This document shows positions 1 to 11,037 of a stretch of DNA of 64,000 nucleotides, piece by piece. The translations under genes were made by a program, and so were the position numbers. The notes under the pieces are model-generated. The model worked only from the letters and a program-made list of their open reading frames with translations. It was not told where the DNA came from and ran no database searches. The stretch covers positions 55,321,213 to 55,385,212 of the forward strand of contig OY759215.1 of the NCBI GenBank assembly GCA_963662175.1, written 5' to 3'. Every line of letters begins with the position of its first letter. Within the stretch, counting starts at the first letter, position 1. The stretch comes from Aradus depressus (Eukaryota > Arthropoda > Insecta > Hemiptera > Aradidae).

Positions 1-1443
1 TTAGTGCTCTCTCGCTCTCCATAGAGTGTTGTGTTCCCATTCCGAGGGCTTCCCCAGCGCGAAGTCTTCAGTGATAGCCCCCTCTGAAGTGAAGAACGCA
101 GTGTGGTTCCTTACTTCCTTCTCAATCCTTTCCCTCATCCCCTCTTGGTTTGCGAGAGAGCTGTAATTCTTAGAAGTTTATTTGATTTTTTCTTAGTTGA
201 ATAAGTTTCTTTAATTTTTTTTGTGTTCTAGGATAATTCTCAGAAGTTTATTTGATTTTTTTCTTAGTTAAGTAAGTTTCTTTAATTATTTTGTGTTGTG
301 TGATTCTATAGTGATTCGTTTATGTTTGCGATATCACTCTATTGTGTAGTTTGTTCACTATGTGTAAGGCTCACATAACTCACGTTTGAAAAATTAGTTC
401 AAATTTTTGGTGGGTGTATGTTTGGGCCTACTTTTGCTAGGGTAAGGCGGATAAATACATAAGTGAATTTCTCCCCACCCTTTGCACCTAGGGTACAGAG
501 TACAACCCTAGCCATCCCAGTTTCGGCCCCGGCGTCAACGTGTATGGTTGACCCTGGTCGTTCTCGTGCTCAGTTTCGGACCCGGCGTCAACAAGTGTGT
601 TTGTACCCGGTCCTACTCTCGCGTGTTAGTCTCAAGTTTGTGTGAGTCTAGTGGAGTACTACTCTATCTGTCGTGGGTACAGTACGGCTTTACGTCCCGT
701 TCTGTATCAGGTTATGGTTACTCAAAGTGTGTCTATCGTGTAAGAGTACGGTTTTACATGCCATCTCTTGTGGAGTCATAGCCACTCATAGTGTTATAGT
801 AAAGCCCTGTTCTTTCTGTATAGCCTGGCCAGGCAATATATAAGTAGTTCAATTATATCAGTGTTCCCCCACCTTATGTATCTTATAGATTCGACTGGAC
901 CACAGTGCAGACTGCAATCTGTAAGTACATAGTTTAAGGAAATGTTAGAATAATAGAATTTGCCTCAATTTATGTTAAGGATCAATGTTTTGGTCCTGAG
1001 TTGCTTCAATTTATGTTAAGCTGGTCTTCTCCCGGAACCAGCACTATCGAATACAGTCCACTACAGAGAGCTTGCCGTGTCTACAAAGTTGTGCGTAGAC
1101 AGTGTGAATAGATGATAATAATAAGTGAAAATAGATAATGTAGTCATAACAGCGTGGCTTTCCGTCATTTAAGTATGTCTCCGAGAAAAATGGGACTCCG
1201 ACGATATTCGATTTGATTGAACTGAGACTGAACGGAGCCTGATTTGTGCGAATGGGTTTCAGTCAGATTAACGTATTTACTATGATAAATGGTGGGATCC
1301 GATACTTGTATGACCGACGGAAATGTTCGGAGACGAGTGTGAATAGATCCTAAATCACAAGTTTAGAGCTACACTTCACAATAGGCCCATTAATGAACCA
1401 TTGAAGTAGCATCTAACCACTGAAGGCTAAGTTAGATACATAC
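1..1443. other. No gene seen; short duplications
   Basis: No exon or TE protein is recognisable on either strand. A 70-bp unit is tandemly duplicated at 164-233 and 234-303. A C/G-richer stretch at 480-640 repeats a segment beginning CAGTTTCGG at 518 and again at 571. TCAATTTATGTTAAG occurs at 965 and 1006. The T-rich start and promoter-like character could be part of an LTR, but no matching partner is in the window. The next exon of the minus-strand adaptor gene must lie beyond this stretch, because no continuation of its SH2-like sequence was found here. Confidence 0.4.
164..303. repeat. Tandem duplication, two 70-bp units
   Basis: Two head-to-tail copies begin TAATTCT at 164 and 234 and differ at a few positions and by small T-run indels. 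T-rich; no coding potential. Confidence 0.75.
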
Positions 1444-1581
1444 CTAGGTATGCCGGCCTGGAACCAAGGTGCTGACTTGAGTTCCCCATCCTCCGGTCGG
1501 TTGTTGAGCGAATCGCTCCTTTCAGGTGGTGCTGGAGGAGGGGTCGCACCACTCGTCTTCGTCTCAGGACTATCTGTCAGT
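1444..1581 (-). CDS. Exon C of PTB/SH2 adaptor-like gene (start of SH2-like domain)
   Basis: This 138-bp internal exon on the minus strand has a pyrimidine-rich acceptor ending TTGCAG just above 1581 and the donor GTATGT just below 1444. It opens in phase 2: its first base completes an Arg codon begun by exon B (last two bases AG). It then reads LTDSPETK, a Pro/Ser-rich stretch, and ends with APWFQAGIP plus two bases of a split codon, AG again. W-F-x-x-G-I-x-R resembles the start of SH2 domains (WF-x-G-x-I-x-R, first strand into helix A). The rest of the SH2 domain would be in exons left of the window. The protein would be a cytoplasmic phosphotyrosine adaptor. Splice signals and phase are seen directly; the SH2 assignment is inference from about nine residues, and the gene is not named. 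Confidence 0.65.
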
Positions 1582-2309
1582 CTGCAAGAGAGAAAAAAGT
1601 ACAAAATATGTAAATAGAGAGTAGAAATGAAGAAACACTATACATGAGAGTGACGAGGTAACCAAAGGTTGAATTAATAATACAATGGTTGACGAGACTT
1701 TGGAATCTTTGAGAGAATAGAAAAAGTTACTATAAACATAGGTTTGCCAAAGCTTTGTTAAAGTGTTATTGCAAATAAATAAATAAAAATATATCAGCTA
1801 AATAACTCGTTTTCAAATAATCAAAATTTACCATATAAATTGTAGAGCATTTAATTTTGAAAAACAGATTCTCTGAAAATAGGATGGATGAAATTTCTCC
1901 GAAAAACAAACAAGTTTCGTATGTGTCACTTATTATACCTCTTATCTTTTCAAAATAGTCTTCTTATAAAATAAAATATCAGCCTTATGAGGGAGAAACC
2001 ATCCGGAAAAATATCTTTGGTGGGACGCCATAACAGTACAAGTCAAAAAAGTCAATTTTTCAGGAGAACATAAAATGTCTTTTGCCACTGGACAATTTTT
2101 TTCGAACTGCCAAAAAATTAGGTCTACACTACGTCAGAGACATTACCAACTTGTCCTCTTCTCACCACTTCTAGAGAGATTGACTTCACATTGTGAAATA
2201 TGTAATAATACTGTTTTGGCAAAAAATGAACTTTTATTCTTTTTTCTGCCCATGAAAGATATATAATATTTACTTTTCAATAAACGTTTTAGACATGATA
2301 TGCTTCAAT

Positions 2310-2470
2310 AAAATATAAAAACGATAATAAAATTAACAATTTTAAATTTCATGGATGGGGATAGATGCATTATTTCTGTTCCTCAAGAGTTGATGGGAAA
2401 CAGGAATACGAGTATCTGTCCTAGTCCATGAAATTTTAAATTGTTAATTTTTTCATCGCTAAAATTTTAT
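2310..2470. repeat. Fold-back (inverted repeat) MITE-like element
   Basis: The arms 2333-2355 and 2425-2447 are near-perfect reverse complements (TTAACAATTTTAAATTTC against its partner, one mismatch), with about 69 bp between them. Weaker pairing continues outward to about 2310 and 2470. No coding capacity and no clear target duplication. Confidence 0.7.
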
Positions 2471-3627
2471 ATTTATTGGTGTATTATTTATTTTATTTAT
2501 GAATTTGTATTTGAATTGTTATGTTCTTTAGAATGTTTTATCAGACTCCCTGATGGTGAGGGTAACCAGGAAAGCCGACTTTATTTATATTGTAGACCCA
2601 TGATATGGCCTTACGTTATCTAATGTAAAGCAGCATATATTTTTCTATTATCGTTTAATATAGATGATAGGATCCAGTATCATCTCGAAAGCCGGCTAGA
2701 ATAATAAAATCTGTGAGAGGTCAGACTATATTTTTATTTTGCAACCTGTGAAATAATTACTTCTCACTACATCAGTCATCTTCACTTTAGTTAGTCACCG
2801 TGTTTTGGATTATTTATTAAGTCACCAATAGACTCAGAAGTAAGAAAATCTGTGACAATATTTATTCATACAACTTGATTTCATTTACATTTTTCGTTTA
2901 CAAATTAAAAAAAATTAAATGAAACAAAGAACAGTATACAGTCATTATCATTAATAATTTGGAGGCACCGCCTACACAAGGCCCACTTCCCATATTTAAA
3001 CAAGCAGGGTGATCAAATAATGCCATTCCAACGGTTCCAAATAAAGCTAAACAGTGGCTATAAATCTTCCTTGATGGCCTCTAACGGCCTATACAGACCT
3101 TCGAAAAAACTCAATAAAATGAAACAGTCTCTTTTGATAAGGGGAAAACAAATGGCATTAAAAGCAAGAAAAGAAATATATATCTAGAGGGGTGAGGGTG
3201 TGGAGGAGTGTCTTATAACAGATAACGGATAGCAGAGAGCACGATGTGATCTAAATCAATCCGTTTTGAAACATTAGAAGGGATATTACTGAATATCCTC
3301 ATACAAGGAATTTTTTTAAAAATATTTGTTGTATGCAATTTGTAATAATGGGTTAAAAAAATATTAACTGCTACACATCCGAATGCACTTCACATTTTCA
3401 GATATCATTTATATAAGGCAAAACCAGCTCTTTGTCATAAATCGCAGATTCGGTAAATTGCGAAAAACTAATAACTGATAAACAAAGCTCCTTCACCAAT
3501 ATTCTATAATTTCTATCCTAATTACTTTCATTTAGTATTTATACATATTATTATTACATGTATATTCATTTATTATCATCAATTTTTCTAGTTATATACT
3601 ATTTACTTTACTGATACATATAAATAT

Positions 3628-3655
3628 ATATATTATATATATATATATATATATA
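3628..3655. repeat. (AT)n microsatellite
   Basis: Alternating AT run abutting the SINE1 copy; a second AT tract follows the SINE at about 3965-4018. The SINE probably landed inside a longer AT tract. Confidence 0.85.
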
Positions 3656-3962
3656 GGTTAGGTTTTATGACTCATGCCCGGGCTTTAACTACGAGGTCAT
3701 ATCATCTACTACCAGAGCGCTCTCTGTGGGAGTCCTAAATTTTGCCTACCCTAAATTTTTGTTTACCTAGGGTAGGGGTTTTTAACGATTACCTGACACC
3801 GTACAGGTTCGGGACCATCGCTTAACGTCCCATCCGAAGGACGGCGTGCTTAAGTTTATTTTACCTCCCAGATAAAATAAACTAAGGGCCCCGGTCGTGT
3901 TTCGAACCCACGTTCTTGAGCTCAGAAGTCAAGCACGCATACCACTGAGCTACCGGCGCCCT
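3656..3962 (-). mobile_element. SINE1 (tRNA-derived), near full length
   Basis: Read on the minus strand it starts GAGGGCGCCGGTAGCTCAG (A box of a pol III promoter) and continues to GGTTCGAA (B box, here followed by a mutated ACAC). The family body follows (hairpin TTTATTTTATCTGGGAGG, CCGTCCTTCGGATGGGACG, then CCCGGGCATGAGTCATAAAA), ending in one CCTAACC tail. A- and B-box positions are those of a tRNA gene, but the 3' half of a tRNA fold is missing, so this is a SINE and not a tRNA gene. Confidence 0.88.
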
Positions 3963-4259
3963 CTATAAATATATATATATATATACATCGGTGTATATAT
4001 TATATAAATATATATATTTTTTTATGCATATATATGTTTGTTTTTTTGTATGTTTCGCTCTTTGTGACCTTAAGAAAAGTATCTGCCCTAAAATATCGTT
4101 CTAAAATAAGATTTATCTATAGAAATAGCAAATATTTATAACATTATATTATTTGAAAAATGGAAATAATACCTATTGTATTAGAAATTTGATAGTCATG
4201 TATCTTCTATTCTCTTTAAAAAAATTATATTATTATTTATCTTATTAATCTAATATTTA

Positions 4260-4385
4260 ATATAGGTTGATGTATATATTTTATAAGCTATTTTTATGTA
4301 CAAAATTGTGTGAGATATTCAATTACGGTTATGGTTTAATGGAAATTATTATTATTATTATAATTAGTAGTAGTAGTAGTGAATA
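4260..4385 (+). repeat. LINE 3' tail ending in (ATT)n
   Basis: It shares the block GGTTATGGTTTAATGGAAAT then ATT repeats with 5050-5195, 39635-39745 and 40480-40560. The 40.5-kb copy follows LINE coding sequence, so this is read as the 3'-terminal piece of that LINE. It ends in (ATT)n and (AGT)n runs at 4348-4380. Confidence 0.55.
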
Positions 4386-4511
4386 TAATCAAAGAAAATA
4401 GGGATATCAAAATGAATGCATGGAGGAAGGTCATGGTGAATATTATTTAGAATGAAAGAACAAATTGAACTAATGATTTAGTTAAAAAAACAGCAAAAAC
4501 CAACTAAGTAC

Positions 4512-4741
4512 CTATCGTGGATGTCGATGGACTTGGTGGTGATGATGAGGGGTGGGGGGAGCTCCTCTTCAGTGGGGGTGGTGCCCATGGCCAGCCTCTT
4601 GACTGGAGGAGGCTTGTCGGCGATCCGACGGCAGGAGTTGAGCTCCGTCGGAGAGTCGGCCTCTTCGGGGACCGTTCCAGGCAGCCCGCTCTCCAGGCTG
4701 TTCCCACCCTTCATCCCGTAGTCCAGGCTTCCTGGCCGGTT
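4512..4741 (-). CDS. Exon B of PTB/SH2 adaptor-like gene (linker)
   Basis: This 230-bp exon is flanked on the minus strand by an acceptor TTTGTTGTGCAG and donor GTACTT. It starts in phase 0 with NRPGSLDYG, matching the phase-0 end of exon A, and ends in phase 2 with IHD plus AG, matching the start of exon C. It encodes about 76 residues rich in Pro, Ser, Glu and Leu (GLPGTVPEEADSPTEL, then RRIADKPPPVKRLAMG, then ELPPPLIITTKSIDIHD) and no fold I recognise. It is markedly more GC-rich than its AT-rich surroundings, as expected of conserved coding sequence in this genome. It looks like the flexible linker between PTB and SH2 domains, with several potential Ser/Thr-Pro sites. Alternative frames are also open but lack the splice match. 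Confidence 0.7.
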
Positions 4742-5049
4742 CTGCACAACAAACGTAAGGTTGACATTGACAATAAGGAATACACAAATCCACACTATAC
4801 ACTCTAATGTACAGAGACATTTATACAAAGATATATTTATTTATGAGTAGAGGGGAAAGATATCTTTTGGAAAGACAACGGCTAATGTGCAAGATGTCGG
4901 ACGTCCTAAAATGAGGATCTCAGAATCTCTCAGTACTACCGGGTTTGAGTTGTTGTTGAGCGCAGGAGAAACCTTCTTCATTACCTCCTCCACCCCCCTC
5001 CCCCCTTCTATTATTTATATATACAAAAATACACATATATTATTATTAT

Positions 5050-5195
5050 TCCTCTTATATGTGTTTGTATTCCTAGATTTAATATCGGGTGATTTATATA
5101 ATTTGTAAGCTATTGTGATGTAAAAAAATATATGACGTATCCAATTACCATGATTTGGTTTATCAGAAATAAATATTACTATTCTTAATATCCTA
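5050..5195 (+). repeat. LINE 3' tail copy
   Basis: Same block as 4260-4385: AAGCTATTGTGATG, then ATGACGTATCCAATTACC, then GGTTTATCAGAAATAAATAT and imperfect ATT repeats. No coding part is attached. Confidence 0.5.
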
Positions 5196-5634
5196 TCTCC
5201 TAGCATATGACACGAGAGACGCCTCGAGCCGTCCCCAGAGATTATCTAAATATAAAAACTTGCTGAGGTCAGAAGGAACCCTTATAGCCCTACAGTTATC
5301 TATATATCTATATGGATCGCTGACCACTCACTATCCAGGCTCCTGCATAAACAGCCTCCTCTATAATCGTATTTTTCCCAGATTTAATGGGATAAGGGGG
5401 TACCATCACTGAAGGAGACAGCTCAGTATCCATCACTCACCGTTAAACTTCTCATGTCTTCGACCCATTTGCCAGCTCGAAAAGGAGGCATGTCTTACGC
5501 AGACGTTTTCTAATTGACTTATCCGCAGAACACCTTTACAAAAATCTAATATAGTTTGCGAGAAAGCTAGGAGGACTTATTGTCTGCACATTTCTTTTAT
5601 TCTTCATACGTCCACTCATTTCTTACTCATCACG
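5196..5634. other. Unassigned intronic DNA
   Basis: Lies in the intron between exons A and B. No ORF, exon signal or repeat arm convincingly visible. Confidence 0.4.
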
Positions 5635-6180
5635 CCAGTTCCGTATGGCTCGCCACAAGCGAGACCTAGCATTAAGAAACTGATCAGGTTCGAAAATTCG
5701 TTAAAGAATTCTCAGTTACGCAGGGAGCGCCAAAATGGAGACCAACATTTTCTCTCCTCGAAGAATTGACATTAGCACATTGACAAAACTGCACATGAAC
5801 AACGCGTACATAAACTACATTCATCACCACGAAACAATTAAATACCTCGGCATTCAGTTGGACAAAAAATTAACATGGAATCGAAACATACAACAAAAAA
5901 CTCAAAGAAGCACATGCCAAGCTATCGCAACTCTACCCACTCATCAACAGAAGATCGCTAATAAAGTACACTTGCAGCATTCTCCTCTACACATCACTAC
6001 TCAGACCACTATTCACCAATGCAGCACCCATCTGGCTGAGCAGAGACAAAACATACAAACAAAAACGCAGTAACCGCATACTGATTCGTCAGAAACATCC
6101 AAATTCGTCGAGAAACCGGCCTTCCAGACTTCCTGCAGAAAATCACCACAAAGGATTATCTTAGGTCTCTTTGGTGCCGA
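5635..6180 (+). pseudogene. Rearranged LINE reverse-transcriptase fragments
   Basis: From about 5750 one frame reads YINYIHHHETIKYLGIQLDK then KLTWNRNIQ, the segment just after the RT catalytic core in Jockey/CR1-type LINEs (K-Y-L-G-I-x-L-D-x-x-L-T-W). Just before it, 5640-5725 resembles the part that should follow it: TGGCTCGCCACAAGC and CTGATCAGGTTCGAA are close to 40135-40180 in the related copy at 39.9 kb. The order of the two pieces is therefore swapped, which suggests a rearranged or twice-inserted relic. Frames break before 6100. Not functional. Confidence 0.65.
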
Positions 6181-7285
6181 CTTTTATAATTGGGCCAACC
6201 AACCATAAAAAGGAGGCTCAAACCTCGTCTTTACCAGACATTTTATAATGAACTTTATTTTTTTTTTGTTTTTTTGCGTGTAGAGTGCTTGGCGCGCTAA
6301 ACATAGAAATAGTTTTTTTTTATAGTTTATTTTTCATACATTTCCTTTTCTTCTCTGCATTTATGTAGAACATACATTTATTTTTGTTTATTTAATTAGG
6401 CTGTTTATTTTAATTATTTATTTTTCTTGTTTTTCTCCACTATAACACTAATTTAATTTGTTTTCCATAATTAATAGGGGAGAATAATATTTTATTTTAT
6501 TGTATCTTTGCTTATTGATTTTTATGAATTTTTTTTAGAGGATCCAAAATATAATTTCAATTCATTTCATATTCCTCATTCACAAGGTAGATTTTAGAAA
6601 ATATTTCCCTCTGTCTTTTCTGACCTCATTATCTAATCAATCTCTAAAATTGTCAGCTTCGATATGTTGACGATTTGTTCCAGATTTCGCTTGATTTGAG
6701 CCTATCAACTGACTGGAACTGAATTGTGTTTCGCCATTCAGTGGACATCTTTAATTTGGACTGACTTCCAAAAATAGGAAAAAAGAGAAAAAAAAGAACG
6801 TCCAACTCTTCTCTTCAACCTTCCCTCTTCCCCAACTCCCGCCAAGTTCAAATCCGATTTCCCGCCCACTTAAGCCCTCCCTAATCCGCAAATTGAGGGA
6901 AAAATTGAGCGGGCCTGCCGAGAAAGCTATATAGGATTAGGGAAAAGTTAATAGGTAGGTCTTTTCAATTACTTTGCCTCCGGAAAAGGATGAAAAGGGT
7001 TTCCAGCGATGGAAAACATTTAATCAGGAAGAACTCTTTACAAGCCCACAAGAAAATTATATTTGTTCTCTGGAGAGTTGTGAGCTATATTTGGAAAGTG
7101 GATTCTTCTTTTTTTATGTATTATTATACATATTTACTTTTCTCTTTGAGGAAGACAATAATTTCGATTTAAGCATGCTCTCTGTAATACAAAAAATGTT
7201 GAATAAGGTAAATCTCTTTCTTACTGAAAATAGATATTTTAATGAAAAGTAATATTTCTAGGTTATGTTTGCGTTTACAGTCCAC
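6181..7285. other. Unassigned AT-rich DNA
   Basis: T-rich to about 6560, then a C/T-richer stretch (6790-6960). Several short open frames are present but none looks like a conserved protein or has splice signals. Confidence 0.4.
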
Positions 7286-7915
7286 ATAGTCCCATTCAGT
7301 CCACATAGATAATCACATTCTCCCAACACCAGAAGGAACTGTCTGCTACCTTGGGCTGCACTTACAATTAGACAGACGACTAACGTGGAAAGCTCACATC
7401 GCACTAAAACGAACAGAAAAAAAAAGACGCTTCGGACTTCTCAAATCATTAATTGGACAACGATCATCACTCTCATTCACTAACAAACTCACCGTTTACA
7501 ATTCGCTTCTCAAACCGATATGGACATACGGCTTGGAACTCTGGGGATCTGCGGGGAAGTCCAATTTGAACCGGATTCAAGCCATGCAGTCCATCGTCTT
7601 ACGCCACATCACTAATGCACCATTCTACGTCATTAACAACACCCTTTATAACGACTTACAAGTGCCATTCGTTTCCACAGTTGTAACTGAGAGATACACA
7701 AACTTCCACGCCAAACTCGCCAATCCTCTCAGTCAAACCTCGCCGACTGGAACGAACATGGCAGCGTGACTTCCTTGGGATTTTACCTGGCTGCGCTTCT
7801 AAACGCCACGCACCTCTACAGTGCAATGATCTCACCAGAAAAAATCATTAATGACAGTATTATTTTTACCGTCATGATCCCTATGAGACATTCTCTATGT
7901 AAATAAATAAAACTT
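7286..7915 (+). pseudogene. Jockey-like LINE, 3' part of ORF2
   Basis: Frames from 7340 read CYLGLHLQ-like sequence, then YGLELWGSAGKSNLNRIQAM and LRHITNAPFYVINNTL, then DLQVPFV. This is the typical C-terminal end of Jockey-clade RT proteins (the E-L-W-G-x-A-x-K-x-N-x-x-x-I-Q block and A-P-x-Y-V). At least one frameshift separates the first and second blocks, and the 5' end is missing. The 3' end fades into AATAAATAAA near 7905. Related tails are at 15885, 41015 and 61795. Confidence 0.75.
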
Positions 7916-8019
7916 TTGCGTTTAAAGATAAATCTTAACATGTATCGTTATTTTCGATATTAATTCAAACTGTTGACATGAATAACAACTACAAAAATCT
8001 AATAAAAAAAGTGCACGTT

Positions 8020-8240
8020 CTAACTTCTCCAGCTATACGAAGTAGCAACAAAACCTACAAATCAGAGGAGAGGGCTCAACTCAAAAACCCCCAATAACTG
8101 CCAATGGAATCAATATATGAACACAAAATTTAGTGTAAGTCAACTATTCATTAAAAGATTGATATTAGAGAGGGAGAGAGCGAAACAGTAGTTGACTAAT
8201 TCGAGCTGGGGAAGTACACTGCTTGTGATTCACCATGGAT
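8020..8240 (+). repeat. Family D repeat, condensed copy
   Basis: Carries the family landmarks CCAGCTATACGAAGTA, CTCAAAAACCC, AATAACTGCCAATGG and GGGGAAGTACACTGC. Internal parts are deleted compared with 59215-59575. Confidence 0.55.
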
Positions 8241-8466
8241 TTTTATTATAATAATATTTCAAGAAGGGCAACAAAAAACATTCCCCTTTTTACTTTTCTT
8301 ATAATATTATAACAAATGCGTATACAAACAGACTAGTAGAAATGAGATTAATTTGAGGTTATTTTTAAGCTAGTAGTAATTTCAGTCCTGTCATTCTTGC
8401 CGTCTTATTCCTTCTAGTATGTGTTTGTCCATACGTCTAGAGAGATCCTAAGTTTTTTGTTTGTTT

Positions 8467-8692
8467 TTATCTGAGTGGTGAAGAAAAACCTTGAGCATGC
8501 CGTCCTTCGGATGAGACTTTAACGATGGTTCCGGGCCTGAGCGATATCGGGTACTTGTGTTTAAGACTCCTCCCCAATTAAACCTCGGTAGGCAAAATTT
8601 AGAACATTCACCAGAGCGGTTCTCTTTTGTTGAACTATTGCCCTGGCGGTGTAAAGGCTCTTAGTTAATGCCCGGGCATGAGGAACGAAACC
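8467..8692 (+). mobile_element. SINE1, 5'-truncated and diverged
   Basis: Lacks the tRNA head and starts in the TTATCTGAG hairpin region. CCGTCCTTCGGATGAGACTT and GCCCGGGCATGAG identify it. Heavily mutated, so an old copy. Confidence 0.7.
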
Positions 8693-8979
8693 AAAAAATA
8701 AAATAAATAATGGCTTTGAATTGAATACCCAACAAGAGCATATCAGATGCAGAACTACTCTAGACTTTTTGAAAAGCGAAAAAAAAATTGCTGCAGTTCG
8801 ATTGTGGAATTGTTATTTATTTATTTAATATTTACGTTTTGGTTATTTGCTGAGATTTAAATAAATGCCTGAATTATAAAAAATTAATGTTTTAAAAGAA
8901 TTAGCGGAGTCTAGTTCATGAAATCCGACCTCAAAATGTGATCTGAACATCAAGAAATAAATCACAATCAAAATATTTT

Positions 8980-9480
8980 AGAACTAGCAGGTTACCCGGT
9001 GTGGCCCGGGCAGTAACTAGGTTAGATGATTTTAGAAACATGTTGATATTTCCAATGATTTGAGACAGTAGAAGTAGTGTCACATACCTGCCCTCTTCGG
9101 CATTAGATTACATGGGATATTCGGGGAAAGAATGAAAAACTGGATGCTACTCAACAAATTTTGAAAACAGCCAATTTATATTTTAGAATCCACACAAACC
9201 CCTCCCCCCTATCCTAAGCCATCCTTCAAGTTCTTGGTAAATTTCTTGAATAGACGATCATCCGTTAAAAAGACACTCACTATAATATAGTGGCTTTTTA
9301 ACGGAACTTATTATGTTTGCCCCCCCCCCCCCCCCCCCCCCCGTTCAAAATTCCATGTGGCCATATGTTTAAACTGGGTGTATAAGAATGCTACAAGGGA
9401 AATTTCGTGAAAATCCGACCTACCGATAAAGAGCTAGAACTCATTTTATGTTCGGCGCTTCCACACCTCCCTCTCTCCCT
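8980..9480 (+). repeat. Degenerate interspersed repeat with C23 run
   Basis: Begins ACTAGCAGGTTACCCGGTG and continues to CCGACCTACCGATAAAGAGC, a style seen in many insect repeats. A run of 23 C at 9320-9342 interrupts it. No protein trace. Confidence 0.35.
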
Positions 9481-10192
9481 TCCAAAATGATGACAAGCCG
9501 ATATCTAAGTTGGACGATCATTAAAAGCCCCAGCAAATTTTGTGAATAAACTTTCAGCCGCCTTGCCGTCAATAAACTTGCCGTGAAGCTTGAACATACA
9601 CACACATGCATACATAAATTGAACTGATGATCTCGAAGGATATTATATAACATGAAATGGATTTTTGGTAAAAAAATGAAAATAAATTATTCCAAGACCC
9701 GTACAGACAAATCTTTAATTTTATATACACATATAGTTTTAAAAATTAATTTAAAATAAATATTTTTTAATGGAAAAGAGAGAGAGGTAGAGGTTTATGC
9801 AAATAAAAAGTATTATTTCAAAATTAAAAATGGGATTATGGGGGTGTGAGTATCTACCGGATATGAAAGGGGTTAAATGTATCCCAAAGGTGCTAGCATT
9901 TATGTCCAGCCACAGAGGCAATTAAAATAAATAATATAACGAGCTTTTAAAGGGCTCTAATACCCTGAGAAGGGCGGCCTGTATTTTAGACATCTCTACC
10001 CCCATATTACATATAACCACTACATTCATATTACTGTCAAGAAAACTAACCTATCCACCACAATAACATTTCATTCATTTCAGCATATTTTTAAGATAAT
10101 AAGTCAATTCTATTTTTTTATTCGGCAGCTGTAGTAACCTCATAAAGACGACACCTATTAATTTAGTTAGTTTACCAAAAGAATTTACTTAC
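9481..10192. other. AT-rich intron sequence next to exon A
   Basis: No TE protein, tRNA-like box or inverted repeat stands out. It is the start of the intron that follows exon A. Confidence 0.4.
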
Positions 10193-10333
10193 CCATAGAA
10201 AAGATTGCTGTTCTGAGGGGGTTGTTTGTTGATGTTGTTGGTTGTTCTGCATCACTTGCTGGAAGGCGGGTTGAAGCTGGGCAGCGTAGGCCATCCGAAA
10301 AGCATTACCAACGATCGAGTTAAGCTCTTCTGC
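10193..10333 (-). CDS. Exon A of PTB/SH2 adaptor-like gene (end of PTB-like domain)
   Basis: This 141-bp, 47-codon exon has an acceptor TTATGTTGCAG and donor GTAAGT on the minus strand, phase 0 at both ends. It reads AEELNSIVGNAFRMAYAAQL, then a Gln/Asn-rich run (QQVMQNNQQHQQ) ending SFLW. The first 20 residues fit the C-terminal helix of PTB/PID domains (A-x-x-L-x-x-x-I/V-G-x-A-F-x-x-A-Y), which binds in the phosphopeptide groove. Exons B and C follow in compatible phase at 4.7 and 1.6 kb, giving the order PTB, linker, SH2 as in Shc-type adaptors, though the residues do not match Shc closely. Exons for the rest of the PTB domain were not found upstream in the window. Confidence 0.7.
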
Positions 10334-10785
10334 CTGCAACATAACACATTTACATTAGAACTCTCATCAAACATAGCTACATATTGTTTATTACACTCAA
10401 GTCATATATTGATTATACATCAAATATACATATGTACAATAAATTGTGTGATATACTATATAACAAATAGATGGAATTGAATGTTTCGTTTATTTGGTTA
10501 AGATCGACAGCGTTTTCGCCCGCTACCGCAGGGGAACAAGCCTATGGTGATCATTACAAAACTCTCTCCATACTACCTTTAGCTGAGGAAGTAAAAAAAC
10601 TATTTCTTTGAGCTTGACTGTCGATGGAACGCAGGAAATTATAGTTATCCTAAAAATTAATCATTGTAAATAATGTTGTTATAACTTAGTATCTCTTGCA
10701 CCATATAAGCCTACAATTATATAATACTACAATTGTGTGGGTGATTAGGGCGTGCGTCATGTTGCCTTATGTAAATTATAATTCA

Positions 10786-10791
10786 TACATG

Positions 10792-10797
<6 letters not shown>
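10786..10797. repeat. Target-site duplication of SINE2, left
   Basis: TACATGAATTTT, repeated exactly at 11026-11037, brackets the SINE2 copy. Confidence 0.85.
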
Positions 10798-10829
<32 letters not shown>

Positions 10830-11025
10830 GCCTCATGTACGATGCATATTAGCCATGACTCTTATAATGATGATTTACCTAATTATTTACGACATCCATG
10901 GCCCCGGGAGGAAGTTTTATCTACGAAATAAAACTCACTCCCGGACGGGATTCGAACCCGCAAACCAAGGTGAGACCATGCGACTAAAACCCTACGCTCT
11001 AGCCCGCACGGCCACCATGGTCCCC
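10798..11025 (-). mobile_element. SINE2 (class II tRNA-derived), full length with poly(A)
   Basis: On the minus strand it starts at the 11026 junction with GGGGACCATGGTGGCCGTGC, then GGGCTAGAGCGTAGGG, like the 5' half of Leu/Ser tRNAs. The B box follows (GGTTCGAATCCCG), then a TCCCGGGGCCATGGATGTCG body and a long A tail (T run 10798-10828 on the plus strand). The 12-bp target duplications prove L1-style target-primed insertion. Other copies are at 23009, 34688, 39204 and 48602. Confidence 0.88.
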
Positions 11026-11037
11026 TACATGAATTTT

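Larger units (their letters stand above)
1582..4511. other. Intron between exons B and C, filled with repeats
   Basis: This intron of about 2.9 kb holds a fold-back element (2310-2470), a SINE1 copy in an AT-dinucleotide tract (3656-3962), and a LINE 3' tail ending in ATT repeats (4260-4385). The stretches 1582-2309 and 2471-3627 are AT-rich with nothing I can identify. Confidence 0.6.

Noticed and set aside
1..900. Solo LTR
   Set aside because: Promoter-like and T-rich, but no second copy, TG/CA ends or target duplication could be fixed inside the window.
4517..4807. Plus-strand gene at exon B
   Set aside because: Open because the exon is GC-rich; splice sites and phase agreement with exons A and C support the minus strand only.
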